This document shows positions 1 to 8,041 of a DNA stretch of 64,000 nt, piece after piece (positions within the stretch are counted from its first letter, which is position 1; each line of letters begins with the position of its first letter). The stretch comes from an uncultured Lachnospiraceae bacterium (lineage in GTDB: Bacteria > Bacillota > Clostridia > Lachnospirales > Lachnospiraceae). The DNA lies in the NCBI GenBank assembly GCA_900316165.1, contig ONBW01000019.1:1-64000 (forward strand), given 5' to 3'. The translations under genes and the position numbers were made by a program. The notes beneath the pieces are model-generated. The model ran no database searches and had not been told where the DNA came from. It was given only the letters and a program-made list of their open reading frames with translations.

Positions 1-124
1 TCTTCATTACTGTTCTTAAAAGGTTTCGAGTTACACTCGAATGATTGATTCTTAGAAATCTTTCAAGGTTGTTTCACTGTTTAGTTATCAAGGTTCTTTA
101 TGTGCTGTCCTTAGCAGCGACAAC
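1..124 (-). other. 5' leader of an rRNA operon leaving the left edge
   Basis: Read on the minus strand, this segment follows two strong promoters and contains a GAACCTTGATAAC-type stretch of the kind seen just upstream of 16S rRNA in Clostridia (boxA-like). A 7-bp perfect hairpin with a 3-nt loop lies at 25-41. The 16S gene itself is not in the window. No open reading frame is supported here. The rRNA identity is inference from promoters and leader; the mature 16S start would be just beyond position 1. Confidence 0.65.
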
Positions 125-130
125 TCCTAT

Positions 131-159
131 ATGATACCAAAGTCATCTGCATTTGTCAA
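131..159 (-). promoter_or_regulatory. rRNA promoter P2 (sigma-A)
   Basis: On the minus strand: TTGACA at 159-154, 17-nt spacer, TATCAT at 136-131. The -35 is preceded by A-tracts (UP-element-like) and by the GTGC extension seen in other promoters of this window. It is the promoter nearer to the presumed 16S gene. Confidence 0.85.
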
Positions 160-234
160 GCACTTTTTTCATTTTTTGAAAAAATTATCCGCATCGCTTT
201 CTGCAGATCCCTCTGTTTTTGCGGTGCGGATAGT

Positions 235-263
235 ATAATACCAAAATTCTGGGGTGTTGTCAA
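235..263 (-). promoter_or_regulatory. rRNA promoter P1 (sigma-A)
   Basis: On the minus strand: TTGACA at 263-258, 17-nt spacer, TATTAT at 240-235. It lies about 104 bp upstream of P2, and both share the context TTTGG immediately before the -10. Tandem strong promoters are typical of rRNA operons. Confidence 0.85.
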
Positions 264-313
264 CACCATATTTTGATTTTTTTATTTTTTTCAATCAATT
301 TCTTGATTTGATA

Positions 314-523
314 CTATTTCTTGTTCTTTTTTCGCTGTTCATACACTAATTCTAGCATATCCTGCTGAAATTTTTCATCTGAGTGTTCACCAATTTCTTT
401 CAAATACCTGGCTCTTTCGCTGTTCAACTCAGATAATTCTTCTTCTTTCTCCTTGATCTGTGAGTCGAGTTCCTTAACCTTTATCCTAAGGTCCTCAACC
501 AAATCCATATCATCTCTTTCCAT
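314..523 (-). CDS. small coiled-coil protein, unknown function
   Basis: A 69-residue soluble protein, nearly all predicted helix, rich in Glu, Lys and Leu with heptad-like spacing from about residue 5 to 50, and a basic C-terminal tail (RKKNKK). No cysteine, signal peptide or membrane segment. The ATG has a GGAGG site 7 nt upstream, which supports translation. It is the last gene of the minus-strand GH18-tsaC-phosphatase-dCMP deaminase run, 21 nt after the deaminase stop. I do not recognise the family; the coiled coil suggests a partner protein, but this is inference. Confidence 0.7.
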   Translation of the reverse strand: MERDDMDLVEDLRIKVKELDSQIKEKEEELSELNSERARYLKEIGEHSDEKFQQDMLELVYEQRKKNKK

Positions 524-544
524 TGTTTTTCCTCCATTATATCT

Positions 545-1030
545 TTATACTTCGATTATCAATTCCCTGTTTGAACGCTTGTATTTTCTGAACTCAACCC
601 CCGCGGAAGAGAGCATTTTCTTTGACGCAATAGTCGAAGGTTCATTTTCGTATTTGTCGCTGTCATAGACTATCTCTTTGATTCCCGCCTGGATAATAGC
701 CTTTGCACATTCATTGCATGGAAACAGCGTCACATATAGTGAAGAGCCCTCAAGACTGCCGCCTCTATAGTTTAAAATAGCATTAAGCTCGCTGTGTGTC
801 GTGTAAAAATACTTGTTTTCAAGCGGTGGGCCCTCTCTTTTCCATGGAAAATCATCGTCCGAACAGCCTCTAGGAAACCCATTGTATCCCATCGAAAGGA
901 TCTTGTGGTCCGGGCTTACAATACAGCAGCCAACCTGCGTGTGCGGATCCTTCGATCTCATGGCCGAAAGCTCCGCAACCCCCATAAAATACTCGTCCCA
1001 GCTGATGTAGTCTTCTCTCTTATCACTCAT
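545..1030 (-). CDS. deoxycytidylate (dCMP) deaminase
   Basis: A zinc-dependent deaminase that converts dCMP to dUMP and so feeds dTMP synthesis. The 161-residue protein has the cytidine-deaminase-fold signature: His79 with catalytic Glu81 in HSE (most relatives have HAE) and the second zinc half-site Cys105-x-x-Cys108 in PCNEC. The insertion GYNGFPRGCSD after residue 48 and the segment GPPLENKYF before the HSE motif are typical of ComEB/dCMP deaminases rather than tRNA adenosine deaminases. Length is normal. The gene starts one base after the stop of the upstream phosphatase-like gene, so the two are probably co-translated. Confidence 0.9.
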   Translation of the reverse strand: MSDKREDYISWDEYFMGVAELSAMRSKDPHTQVGCCIVSPDHKILSMGYNGFPRGCSDDDFPWKREGPPLENKYFYTTHSELNAILNYRGGSLEGSSLYVTLFPCNECAKAIIQAGIKEIVYDSDKYENEPSTIASKKMLSSAGVEFRKYKRSNRELIIEV

Positions 1031-1483
1031 TTAAAGCTCCTTCAGCTTCTCAGGAAGCTCCTCAAGTGTCGAGCCAAGGGCTTCAAGACAAATACCGTAG
1101 ACCTGCAGGTTACCGCCGTATGGGTCCATGATCTCGAGCTCTTCGCCGACAAATGACGACAGCACAAAAGTATTGGTTTCATTGGCACCGGCATAATCGT
1201 TTATTACCCTCTGCCGGTGCGATTCTTTCATTGTAAAAATAAACGTTCCCTGCTTTATTTCCTCATCTTTAAGCTGCTGTGAGATAAAGCCTTCTGTTTC
1301 GAGACCTTTCCCAGCCATTACAGCCTCAGCCTTCTGGTTTAAGGGTTCGCCAAACGAAACGACAAGGCCTCTGGCAAGTGCCTCAATCCCCAGATCCGGA
1401 TACATCTTCTTGAACAGGGCGCAGGCCATAGCTGACCTGGCATTCCCCTTTTCATCTACGAAAATCAACCGATTTACCTTCAT
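1031..1483 (-). CDS. low-molecular-weight tyrosine phosphatase-like protein, catalytic Cys missing
   Basis: A 150-residue protein with the fold pattern of LMW protein-tyrosine phosphatases: an N-terminal beta strand leading into a P-loop, and a C-terminal Asp120-Pro121 (DPYGGN), the usual general-acid position. In the family the P-loop is C-x5-R-S. Here it reads V-D-E-K-G-N-A-R-S, so Asp10 occupies the nucleophile position (codon GAT) while Arg16 and Ser17 remain. As seen, it should not work by the cysteine mechanism and may be a phospho-binding pseudo-enzyme. It overlaps the upstream tsaC gene by 4 nt (ATGA), a common pairing in Firmicutes, where the ywlC-ywlE region carries an active arginine phosphatase. 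Confidence 0.75.
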   Translation of the reverse strand: MKVNRLIFVDEKGNARSAMACALFKKMYPDLGIEALARGLVVSFGEPLNQKAEAVMAGKGLETEGFISQQLKDEEIKQGTFIFTMKESHRQRVINDYAGANETNTFVLSSFVGEELEIMDPYGGNLQVYGICLEALGSTLEELPEKLKEL

Positions 1484-2532
1484 ACCTCTATCACCTGATG
1501 AGCGGCTGCTTTCAGCAGTCTGTTCATAATCGCATTTCCAATCTTCGGAGTAGAGAACTCCTCAGAATAGATAAGCTCTGCCCCGTATTCATCCATCTGA
1601 CGCAGGACATCAAACAGATTATGGGCTATCTCATACTCATCGGTCCTGTCACCGATGCTTATGACCTTTCCTCTCCTGTAAAAATCCTTCGTCTCCTCTG
1701 TAGCGATGATTCCAACTTTCTTTCCGTCGTTTTCACCCTCTTCTGCAAGCCTGTTGATCTCTGCAATAACCTTTTCCTGGTCTCCGCTTACGATTTTAAG
1801 ATTCCCCTTCGGCGCATAGTGCTTATAGCGCATTCCAGGTGCCTTCGGGCGCACGTGGACATTCTCTTTTCCCAGGATTCCCGGATCTATCCTGACTTCG
1901 CCTACGACACTCTCAAGCATCTCTTTGTTTATATATCCCGGCCTTAAAATAGTCGGCACGTCCTCCGTCAGATCTACAATCGTAGACTCAAGTCCTATCT
2001 GGACCGGACCTCCGTCAATGATGGCATCTATTTTGCCAGAGAGATCGTGGATTACATGCTCAGCCTTGGTAGGTGATGGTCTTCCTGATGTATTTGCGCT
2101 CGGTGCAGCAATCATACAGCCAGATTCGCGGATCAAGGCATTCGCCACCGGATGGCTAGGGAAACGCACTGCCACTGTATCGAGTCCTCCCGTCGTCTCA
2201 TGTGGGATAACACCGTTTTTATTAACAATAAGGGTCATCGGTCCCGGCCAGAATGCGTCTGAAAGCTTTTTTGCCTCCGGTGGGAGGGAAGAGGATATTT
2301 TTTCCAGCTGAGAATAATCGCAGATATGGACTATCAGTGGATTGTCAGATGGTCTGCCCTTCGCTGCATAGATAGCCTTCGAAGCGCCGGCATCCTCTGC
2401 ATCTCCTCCAAGTCCGTAAACCGTCTCTGTAGGAAAAGCCACCAGACCGCCTTCCCTGAGTATTTTTGCTGCTATTCTGATCTGTTCTATATCCGGATGT
2501 TCCGGATCTACTTTAATAATTTGTGTATTCAT
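1480..2532 (-). CDS. L-threonylcarbamoyladenylate synthase (Sua5/YwlC type)
   Basis: It makes threonylcarbamoyl-AMP from Thr, bicarbonate and ATP, the first step of the t6A37 tRNA modification. The 350-residue protein has a YrdC domain (about residues 15-205) with TETVYGLGGDA, KGRPSDNPLIVHI and APSANTSG, and then a C-terminal Sua5 domain (about 215-345) joined by the PGMRYKHYAP linker, so it is the long Sua5/YwlC form and not the short TsaC form. It overlaps GH18 upstream and the phosphatase-like gene downstream by 4 nt each, which indicates one operon. Confidence 0.93.
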   Translation of the reverse strand: MNTQIIKVDPEHPDIEQIRIAAKILREGGLVAFPTETVYGLGGDAEDAGASKAIYAAKGRPSDNPLIVHICDYSQLEKISSSLPPEAKKLSDAFWPGPMTLIVNKNGVIPHETTGGLDTVAVRFPSHPVANALIRESGCMIAAPSANTSGRPSPTKAEHVIHDLSGKIDAIIDGGPVQIGLESTIVDLTEDVPTILRPGYINKEMLESVVGEVRIDPGILGKENVHVRPKAPGMRYKHYAPKGNLKIVSGDQEKVIAEINRLAEEGENDGKKVGIIATEETKDFYRRGKVISIGDRTDEYEIAHNLFDVLRQMDEYGAELIYSEEFSTPKIGNAIMNRLLKAAAHQVIEV

Positions 2533-4238
2533 TTCATGTAATTTCCTATTAGTTCCCAGACACTGCTGTCCTCGTGGCCTTCCTTCCAGAATGCACCACC
2601 AGCCAGGTCATTTGACTTCATCACATCGAGCTTTAAGGCCAGGGATTTTTCATCCTCAATCCAAAGCTGAATTTTCGCGCCGTCGCTTGAGAACTCTGCG
2701 TAATTCTGGCCAAGAGTGTCGTCCCAGGTTTCCTGAACATTGTGCTGCTTTAAGTAGGCGCTGACATTCTTCATGGCAAGCGTCTTCATAGTAGTCGTAT
2801 TATCCTTTGTTTCCCAGAGTTTTGAGTAGAACGGCATTCCAAGGATCAGTCTGCTCTTTGGGATTTCCTTAAGCGAATTCGCTACTGCGTCCTTTACAAA
2901 GCCAATAGATGCATTGCTTCCCGGATCATCAACTGAATAGTGCTCATCATAGGCCATTACTATGCAGTAATCTGCGTAGTTCGCCTGAACTTTTCGATTA
3001 TAGTGCGAACTGGAGGCTGTTGGCGGATAATTATCAACAGAAAGTACGATATCATTCGCCTCGCACTTTAGTGAAAGCTCCTTAATAAACTCCGCATATC
3101 CGTCAGCTGCTGAAGTCTGTATCTGCTCAAAATCTACGTTAATACCGTCCAGGTCATATGAGATGGCCTTACCGATAAGGTTATTTATCAGGTTATCCCT
3201 GGCCGATGTCGTATTCAGAACTGTTGTTGAATCAACAGATGAATCTTCAAAGTTGCTGACGAGCGCCCAGACCTGTACTCCTGCGTTATGCGCTGTCTTT
3301 ACGTAGTTAAGGCTCGCTATGTCCGTTAATCCACCCTCATTGTCAGCAAGGCGGAACCAGGTCGGTGAAATGACATTTACACCTTTTGCATTTGAGAGCA
3401 CAGTGCTTACCGAAGCGTTAGCAGTGCGGTTAGTCACCTGATGCCACAGGAGATTGACCTTGCCATCCATTGTTATATGGTTATACTTGCGCTTTGCAAG
3501 CTTTTTAGAGACAGTCTTTGTCTTAGCATTCGATACTGCAGAGTTCTTTACACAGCCTTCTATACCGTCATCTGTAAGGATCTTCTCCCACTTGCCGTAT
3601 GACTCGATAACTGTAACTTTAGTGCCTTTCTTTACATCAGCAAGGATCCTGCTCTTCGGGCCTCCAAAGCGTCTGGCCTCAGTATCGCGGGTTATCTCCG
3701 CTGCCTTTTTCTTATAGCCTGCCTTTTCGATTACGACTCTGTTTGGATTCTTTGCCGTTTTAATATTGAAATCTGTAAACTGCTTTACAAAATCAAGTGC
3801 CAAAAAGGTCGTATCTGAACTATTTATTATAATCGGCTGATTCAGCTCATGCTTCTGCCTGCCAGAAGTATAGAAGGTATCGTCAGCATTTACAGAGATG
3901 ACCTCGCTGTCAGTCGTGTAACGAAGAACCTTCTCAGTACTGTCATATACATATCCATCATCGAGGCTTGACTTGAGTGTAGAAAGCGCGATGTAAAAAT
4001 GACCGTCACTAATCTCAGCAACCGGCTTGTCATTATCACCCTTTATCTGCTTTCCATTTACAAAAAGTGCGGCCTGATCGCCTGAAATTCCATAATAGCT
4101 TTTGATGCTCATCCGCTCTTTTGTAGGAGCATATCTGGCAGTCCATAATGAAAAAGCAGCTATCGCAATCACTGCAACAAGTACTACAAGTACTATCAGC
4201 CACTTTGTATTGTTCGCTAATTCTTTGCTTTTTTTCAT
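2529..4238 (-). CDS. membrane-anchored glycoside hydrolase family 18 protein with SH3 domain
   Basis: A 569-residue cell-surface protein. Residues 13-32 form one N-terminal membrane anchor; about 50-170 resemble a copper-amine-oxidase-N/SLH-like wall-binding module; about 188-232 are a bacterial SH3 domain; and about 270-565 are a GH18 barrel with DGINVDFE at 364-371, where Glu371 is the expected acid. This arrangement resembles YaaH/YdhD-type peptidoglycan N-acetylglucosaminidases, so cell-wall hydrolysis is the likely role (inference). A longer reading frame opens at 4358, but that start lies inside a terminator hairpin. The ATG at 4238 with upstream AAGGGA is therefore preferred. Confidence 0.85.
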   Translation of the reverse strand: MKKSKELANNTKWLIVLVVLVAVIAIAAFSLWTARYAPTKERMSIKSYYGISGDQAALFVNGKQIKGDNDKPVAEISDGHFYIALSTLKSSLDDGYVYDSTEKVLRYTTDSEVISVNADDTFYTSGRQKHELNQPIIINSSDTTFLALDFVKQFTDFNIKTAKNPNRVVIEKAGYKKKAAEITRDTEARRFGGPKSRILADVKKGTKVTVIESYGKWEKILTDDGIEGCVKNSAVSNAKTKTVSKKLAKRKYNHITMDGKVNLLWHQVTNRTANASVSTVLSNAKGVNVISPTWFRLADNEGGLTDIASLNYVKTAHNAGVQVWALVSNFEDSSVDSTTVLNTTSARDNLINNLIGKAISYDLDGINVDFEQIQTSAADGYAEFIKELSLKCEANDIVLSVDNYPPTASSSHYNRKVQANYADYCIVMAYDEHYSVDDPGSNASIGFVKDAVANSLKEIPKSRLILGMPFYSKLWETKDNTTTMKTLAMKNVSAYLKQHNVQETWDDTLGQNYAEFSSDGAKIQLWIEDEKSLALKLDVMKSNDLAGGAFWKEGHEDSSVWELIGNYMK

Positions 4239-4305
4239 CAGAATTTCCCTTCGCGTTTGTATATTTGTGATTATAACCCAATCAGGATTTTTTAACAACA
4301 GAAAA

Positions 4306-4343
4306 AAGCCCCGGAAGAATGCTTTATACATCCCCTGGGGCTT
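4306..4343 (-). terminator. intrinsic terminator of the kinase operon
   Basis: On the minus strand an AAGCCCC/GGGGCTT-type stem is followed by a run of six T. It separates the kinase/MinD-like genes from the GH18 operon and argues against the longer GH18 start. Confidence 0.8.
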
Positions 4344-4452
4344 AGTGTCTTTCATCATATCCGGCCTTTTGCAGTGCAGTTATCTACGAAAATCTAAATA
4401 CCAGCGGCCAGAAAAGAGATCAAAATGTTTTCCGCTCTCCTCCTTTCTTATC

Positions 4453-5073
4453 TCATAAAATACGTTCAACCATTAAAATGTCGTTTTTCCCCAGCCTGTA
4501 GGGATCTTTAAAGAATCCGGTCTCTATGACACGGGTTTTAAATTCAGTCATGAGCCTTTCCATATCGCATTTCCTGGCCGAAGCCGTGTAAAGGAATTTC
4601 CCAGACCGCTGCACACCTTCTACTGAATCTGATATAAAAAACCTGTTATTCTTTCTTATATCATAGTAACACCATGGCGATATGTCTCCAAAAAGCCTTA
4701 GACAATTGATCTCCTCCAGCAGGTCGTCATCAAGTGACTCTGCGTCTGCTGCGATCACAATCCTCTCATAGCCCTTCGACTTCAGCATTTTTACATCCTT
4801 TGAGTCCCGAATCACATAATATGTCAGAAATCCATCCGCATATCCAGCCGGTTCCACATCCACACATTTCATTTCAGAAAGCATACGGATTACAGTTTCA
4901 TTGCCTTCTGTAACTGCCACAGCACTTGAATATCCTTTCGCCGAGACGAAGTAATTCGCCAGGGCGATCGCTGCAGACGTGATATCGTATCGTCCAGTAA
5001 CAGCACAGATACAGTAACAAACTGTTTTTTTAAATACGTCCTTTTTTCTCGAACTTTTTAAAAATCTCATCAT
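4453..5073 (-). CDS. degenerate MinD/ParA-like protein paired with kinase
   Basis: A 206-residue protein of unrecognised family. Residues 16-42 resemble the P-loop/helix-1 region of MinD/CpaE-type ATPases (VTGRYDITSAAIALANYF), but the glycine-rich loop has no lysine, so nucleotide hydrolysis is doubtful. The same degenerate region occurs at about residues 224-250 of the upstream kinase fusion. The start overlaps the end of the kinase gene by about 44 nt, with no later in-frame ATG nearby, so expression is probably coupled. No signal peptide or membrane segment. A role as partner or regulator of the kinase is inference. Confidence 0.65.
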   Translation of the reverse strand: MMRFLKSSRKKDVFKKTVCYCICAVTGRYDITSAAIALANYFVSAKGYSSAVAVTEGNETVIRMLSEMKCVDVEPAGYADGFLTYYVIRDSKDVKMLKSKGYERIVIAADAESLDDDLLEEINCLRLFGDISPWCYYDIRKNNRFFISDSVEGVQRSGKFLYTASARKCDMERLMTEFKTRVIETGFFKDPYRLGKNDILMVERIL

Positions 5074-6247
5074 ATACTTTCATCACATCCCTGTCCGGAT
5101 GAAGAGGGTTTGCCTGATATGGCAGACTGACCACCCTGTGTCCCGCTGATCTCGCCAATGCCGCAGCCATTCCCGGATTCGCAGGAGTTATCAGAAGTAC
5201 TGTGCTGTCTTTTTCCAGCATCTCCTCCATAAGCTGCCTGCTCTGCCAGGGCCTGCTGCCTGTTACATATATAGTAAGATCTGCATCAGCTGCCTTCAGG
5301 AAATCTGTCCCACAATCACAGATCATAAGCTCCTCATCTGTCTCACGCGTCTCTACTGCCGGACCGTAATCTGGTTTTCCTCGAAACCAACGGTGGTATA
5401 TGATGCCGTTCTTCTCGTAAAAATCTCTGCTAAGATTCTCATTCATCCTGATAAGAAACGGGCGGCCCGTCAGATTCGCGTAACAGGCTTTTCTCCCTGT
5501 ATAGTTCAGATAAGTCGTCAGACTGAATGCTGTGTGAGTAGTTCCTATCCCTCTCTCGTTCCCTACTACTGCTATTTTTCTAATAAGAAGCCCCTTCTTT
5601 TCGGAATCTCTGGCCTGCTGCCTTAAAAGCAGCCCACGCCATTCCGCCACAGATGAATATCTGGCTGAATCGTCCCTTGCTTTTGCTTTTCGAAGCGCTG
5701 ATCTAAACCAGGATGGAATATATGTGGAACAGTGGCAGGCGAGCTCCTCTGCTATAGAGACCAGCGCCTCCATATCATCGACGCCCATCTGATCTGTCTG
5801 CTCACCTCTCAGGAGGGTCGCAATTCCATAGTCTATCAGGATCACTCTGTCCCCCTTGATGATCACATGCTCAGGCTTCAAATCCTGATGCCGTATTGGA
5901 ATAGTCTGTCCATGCAGATAAACCATGATATCTAAAATCCGGATTAGTATATCTGTGATGAACTTAAAATCCACACTGCCATTCCTTAACAGATACTCCT
6001 GGAGCGAAATCCCCTGTACATATTCCTCTATGAGACAGATCTCTTCGTCATCTTCCCAAAAATCATAAATGAGTGGAATCCCAGGTGCCTTCAGACCAGT
6101 TAGGATCTCTGCTTCACGATGAAGCTGGAATGCGGCATTTGCTATGCATGTGTCAGTCTTCTTTCCTATTCTCTTTAATACCCTTAGTTCTCTCAGGCCG
6201 GTATGTTCGGCTAAAATGACATCCATGCTCTCCGAATGATGCAGCAT
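5030..6247 (-). CDS. Ser/Thr kinase domain fused to degenerate MinD-like domain
   Basis: A cytoplasmic 405-residue protein (from the ATG at 6247). Residues about 1-210 are a Hanks-type kinase: Lys25 in VLK, Glu in HREAE (43-47), HQDLKPEH at 120-127 with catalytic Asp122, and DYG at 139-141 in place of DFG. The glycine-rich loop is poor. Residues about 222-400 look like a MinD/CpaE-type domain whose P-loop reads GNERGIGTTH (229-238) and lacks the Walker lysine. The ATG has no ribosome site. In frame 11 codons upstream, an ATA at 6280-6278 follows AAAGGAG at good spacing, and the added residues (KEKAEYRPVE) fit a kinase N-lobe. No extracellular sensor domain is present. Confidence 0.8.
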   Translation of the reverse strand: MLHHSESMDVILAEHTGLRELRVLKRIGKKTDTCIANAAFQLHREAEILTGLKAPGIPLIYDFWEDDEEICLIEEYVQGISLQEYLLRNGSVDFKFITDILIRILDIMVYLHGQTIPIRHQDLKPEHVIIKGDRVILIDYGIATLLRGEQTDQMGVDDMEALVSIAEELACHCSTYIPSWFRSALRKAKARDDSARYSSVAEWRGLLLRQQARDSEKKGLLIRKIAVVGNERGIGTTHTAFSLTTYLNYTGRKACYANLTGRPFLIRMNENLSRDFYEKNGIIYHRWFRGKPDYGPAVETRETDEELMICDCGTDFLKAADADLTIYVTGSRPWQSRQLMEEMLEKDSTVLLITPANPGMAAALARSAGHRVVSLPYQANPLHPDRDVMKVYDEIFKKFEKKGRI

Positions 6248-6378
6248 TTCTACCGGTCTGTATTCTGCCTTTTCTTTTATGGCTCTCTCCTTTCGTTGGC
6301 TGTCTTATTAATTCATTTATACTATGATTTTTACTCCCTGCCAATAGGAAATGCTTCGATTTAATTTTTATTTTCGAA

Positions 6379-6429
6379 AGTTTATAATTTCTTAATCTTT
6401 ATAAACAAATGATTAAGAAATTATAAACT
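6379..6429. promoter_or_regulatory. perfect 19-bp inverted repeat in the kinase/mecA divergent promoter region
   Basis: Arms 6379-6397 and 6411-6429 are exact inverse complements of 19 nt around a 13-nt loop. Each arm carries TATAAT in its own outward orientation (plus strand 6383-6388), so the repeat could contain both divergent -10 elements. There is no T-run, and the flanking genes point outwards, so a protein-binding operator is more likely than a terminator. Confidence 0.6.
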
Positions 6430-6505
6430 CATCCAAAGTATGGTTTACAAACCATCGCTTCTGTTTTATTATTTAAGGACAACATGTTTAAAGAGGAGAA
6501 TTTAT

Positions 6506-7252
6506 ATGGAGATAAAACGCTTAGATGAAGATACAATGGAGTGCTCTCTTACTCCTGAGGAATTGAAAAAAAAGGGAATTTCTCTTGATGAGGCTACATA
6601 TTCATCACCTGTAATCCGTTCACTGGTTCATGACCTGGCCATTTTTCTGGCAAAAAAGCACCGGTTCGGTTCGAGCTCTTCGCCGTCCATAGCATGTGAG
6701 ATCGTACCACTTGAAGATGGTGGCCTTGGCATCATTTTTTCAAAAGGTGATTACTCAAATGATATGGACCCGCGCTACTCTGTCTTTGCAACAGGCGATT
6801 CCGATCCATCCGATGATTCCTATGAAAACGACGACAGCCCTACCGACCCAATTGACATATTCAGGTCAATTCTCGAAGAAGATGCATCAAAAGAAGAGGA
6901 AGAAAAATACCTCTATCATCACGAAGGAGAAGATAATTCTGACACCTATGACCTGGCCGTTTTCGAATTCGACTCTCTAGAGGACACGCTCTGCGCGCTT
7001 CTTCAGGTTCACGGATTAGATGAGATATATTCCGGCATTTACCGTTCCCCTGCCGGTGTCTACCTGGCAGTGCTGCGCTTTTATAGTCTGCACGATGGCA
7101 TGATAACTGATATAATGAATTTCCTGACTGATTATGGACAGCGGAGAGAAGTAAATGCCGGCTCAGAGCTTTATATAAAAGAACACTGCGAACTGGTTAT
7201 GCCAGTCACTTTGCATGCCCTGTTAAAGGTTATTTTTCCAAGGAAAAAATAA
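6506..7252 (+). CDS. mecA: adaptor protein MecA
   Basis: MecA delivers substrates to the ClpC-ClpP protease in Firmicutes. The 248-residue protein starts MEIKRLDEDTMECSLTPEEL, a typical MecA N-terminal substrate-binding domain, has an acidic low-complexity linker (about 95-145), and ends with a C-terminal ClpC-binding-type domain (about 150-245, FDSLEDTLCALLQV to the end). The start at 6506 is chosen because AAGAGGAG precedes it; an in-frame ATG at 6440 lies in the operator region. It is transcribed alone, head-on relative to the leftward replication fork, divergent from the kinase genes. Confidence 0.88.
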   Translation: MEIKRLDEDTMECSLTPEELKKKGISLDEATYSSPVIRSLVHDLAIFLAKKHRFGSSSSPSIACEIVPLEDGGLGIIFSKGDYSNDMDPRYSVFATGDSDPSDDSYENDDSPTDPIDIFRSILEEDASKEEEEKYLYHHEGEDNSDTYDLAVFEFDSLEDTLCALLQVHGLDEIYSGIYRSPAGVYLAVLRFYSLHDGMITDIMNFLTDYGQRREVNAGSELYIKEHCELVMPVTLHALLKVIFPRKK

Positions 7253-7253
7253 A

Positions 7254-7273
7254 AGCTCCCCGAAAGGGGAGCT
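7254..7273. terminator. bidirectional intrinsic terminator between mecA and DUF1858 gene
   Basis: An 8-bp GC-rich perfect stem (AGCTCCCC/GGGGAGCT) with a GAAA loop. It has a T-rich tail in both directions, the stronger one on the minus strand. Confidence 0.85.
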
Positions 7274-7283
7274 CATTCTTTAA

Positions 7284-7520
7284 TTACGCCTCTGCAGTCT
7301 GAGCTGCTGCGTTTTCCTTTACCAGGAATTTATTGATCTCGTCTACAAGGTCCTGTGGGTTGATGCCATGGACCATAGCTGCTTCCTCAATAGTCTCCAT
7401 CTGTGATGCAGGGCATCCAAGACAGTGCATTCCAATACCAAAGAGGATTGGTGCGATATTCTGATCTATCTGAAGAAGCTCGCCGATCATAGTGTCTTTT
7501 TCTACCTGTGGTGCGTCCAT
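7284..7520 (-). CDS. DUF1858 / hybrid-cluster-associated redox disulfide protein
   Basis: A 78-residue protein with the core motif GMHCLGCPAS; Cys33 and Cys36 form the expected redox pair. This matches the small DUF1858 family (hybrid cluster protein-associated redox disulfide domain), whose biochemical role is not established. The last residues (AAAQTAEA) are a short low-complexity tail. A GGAG-type ribosome site lies before the ATG. It is monocistronic, convergent with mecA and divergent from the ferredoxin gene. Confidence 0.85.
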   Translation of the reverse strand: MDAPQVEKDTMIGELLQIDQNIAPILFGIGMHCLGCPASQMETIEEAAMVHGINPQDLVDEINKFLVKENAAAQTAEA

Positions 7521-7712
7521 AATGTGCTCCTTTCTTTTCTCTCATAAGCTTAATGTTATGATATCACATCTTTGAAAAATATACGTTTCATTTCCAACAA
7601 AAGCAGAATTTTTTCTGTTCCTTGAGTATATACTTATTTTTCCCTCTTCGCAAGTATTAGATTGCGTGCAATGTATTTTTGTCAAAACCTTTAAAAGTAC
7701 TGAATTTAGAAC

Positions 7713-7741
7713 TTGTCCTTTTAAATGCTCTGTTGTAGTAT
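7713..7741 (+). promoter_or_regulatory. promoter of the ferredoxin gene
   Basis: TTGTCC at 7713-7718, 17-nt spacer, TAGTAT at 7736-7741. It lies about 65 nt upstream of the ferredoxin ribosome site. The rest of the 7521-7812 gap is AT-rich with no other feature seen. Confidence 0.65.
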
Positions 7742-7797
7742 ATGAAATATCAAATCTGTTTTAACAGAGAAAAGTAAGTATGTAAAGTATTTAGTAA

Positions 7798-7983
<186 letters not shown>

Positions 7984-8012
7984 TAGATTTTAAGAATCTA
8001 GTAACTAAAAAG

Positions 8013-8041
8013 GGAATGCCCAATGGGGCATTCCTTTTTTT
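8013..8041. terminator. bidirectional terminator between ferredoxin and dnaB
   Basis: A 9-bp perfect stem (GGAATGCCC/GGGCATTCC, arms 8013-8021 and 8026-8034) followed by seven T on the plus strand, with an A-run before it that serves as the T-tail for dnaB on the minus strand. The dnaB stop codon is inside the T-run. Confidence 0.9.

Noticed and set aside
4239..4358. N-terminal extension of the GH18 protein
   Set aside because: The extension overlaps the upstream terminator hairpin at 4306-4343, so the mRNA would not normally start before it; the membrane anchor begins cleanly from 4238.
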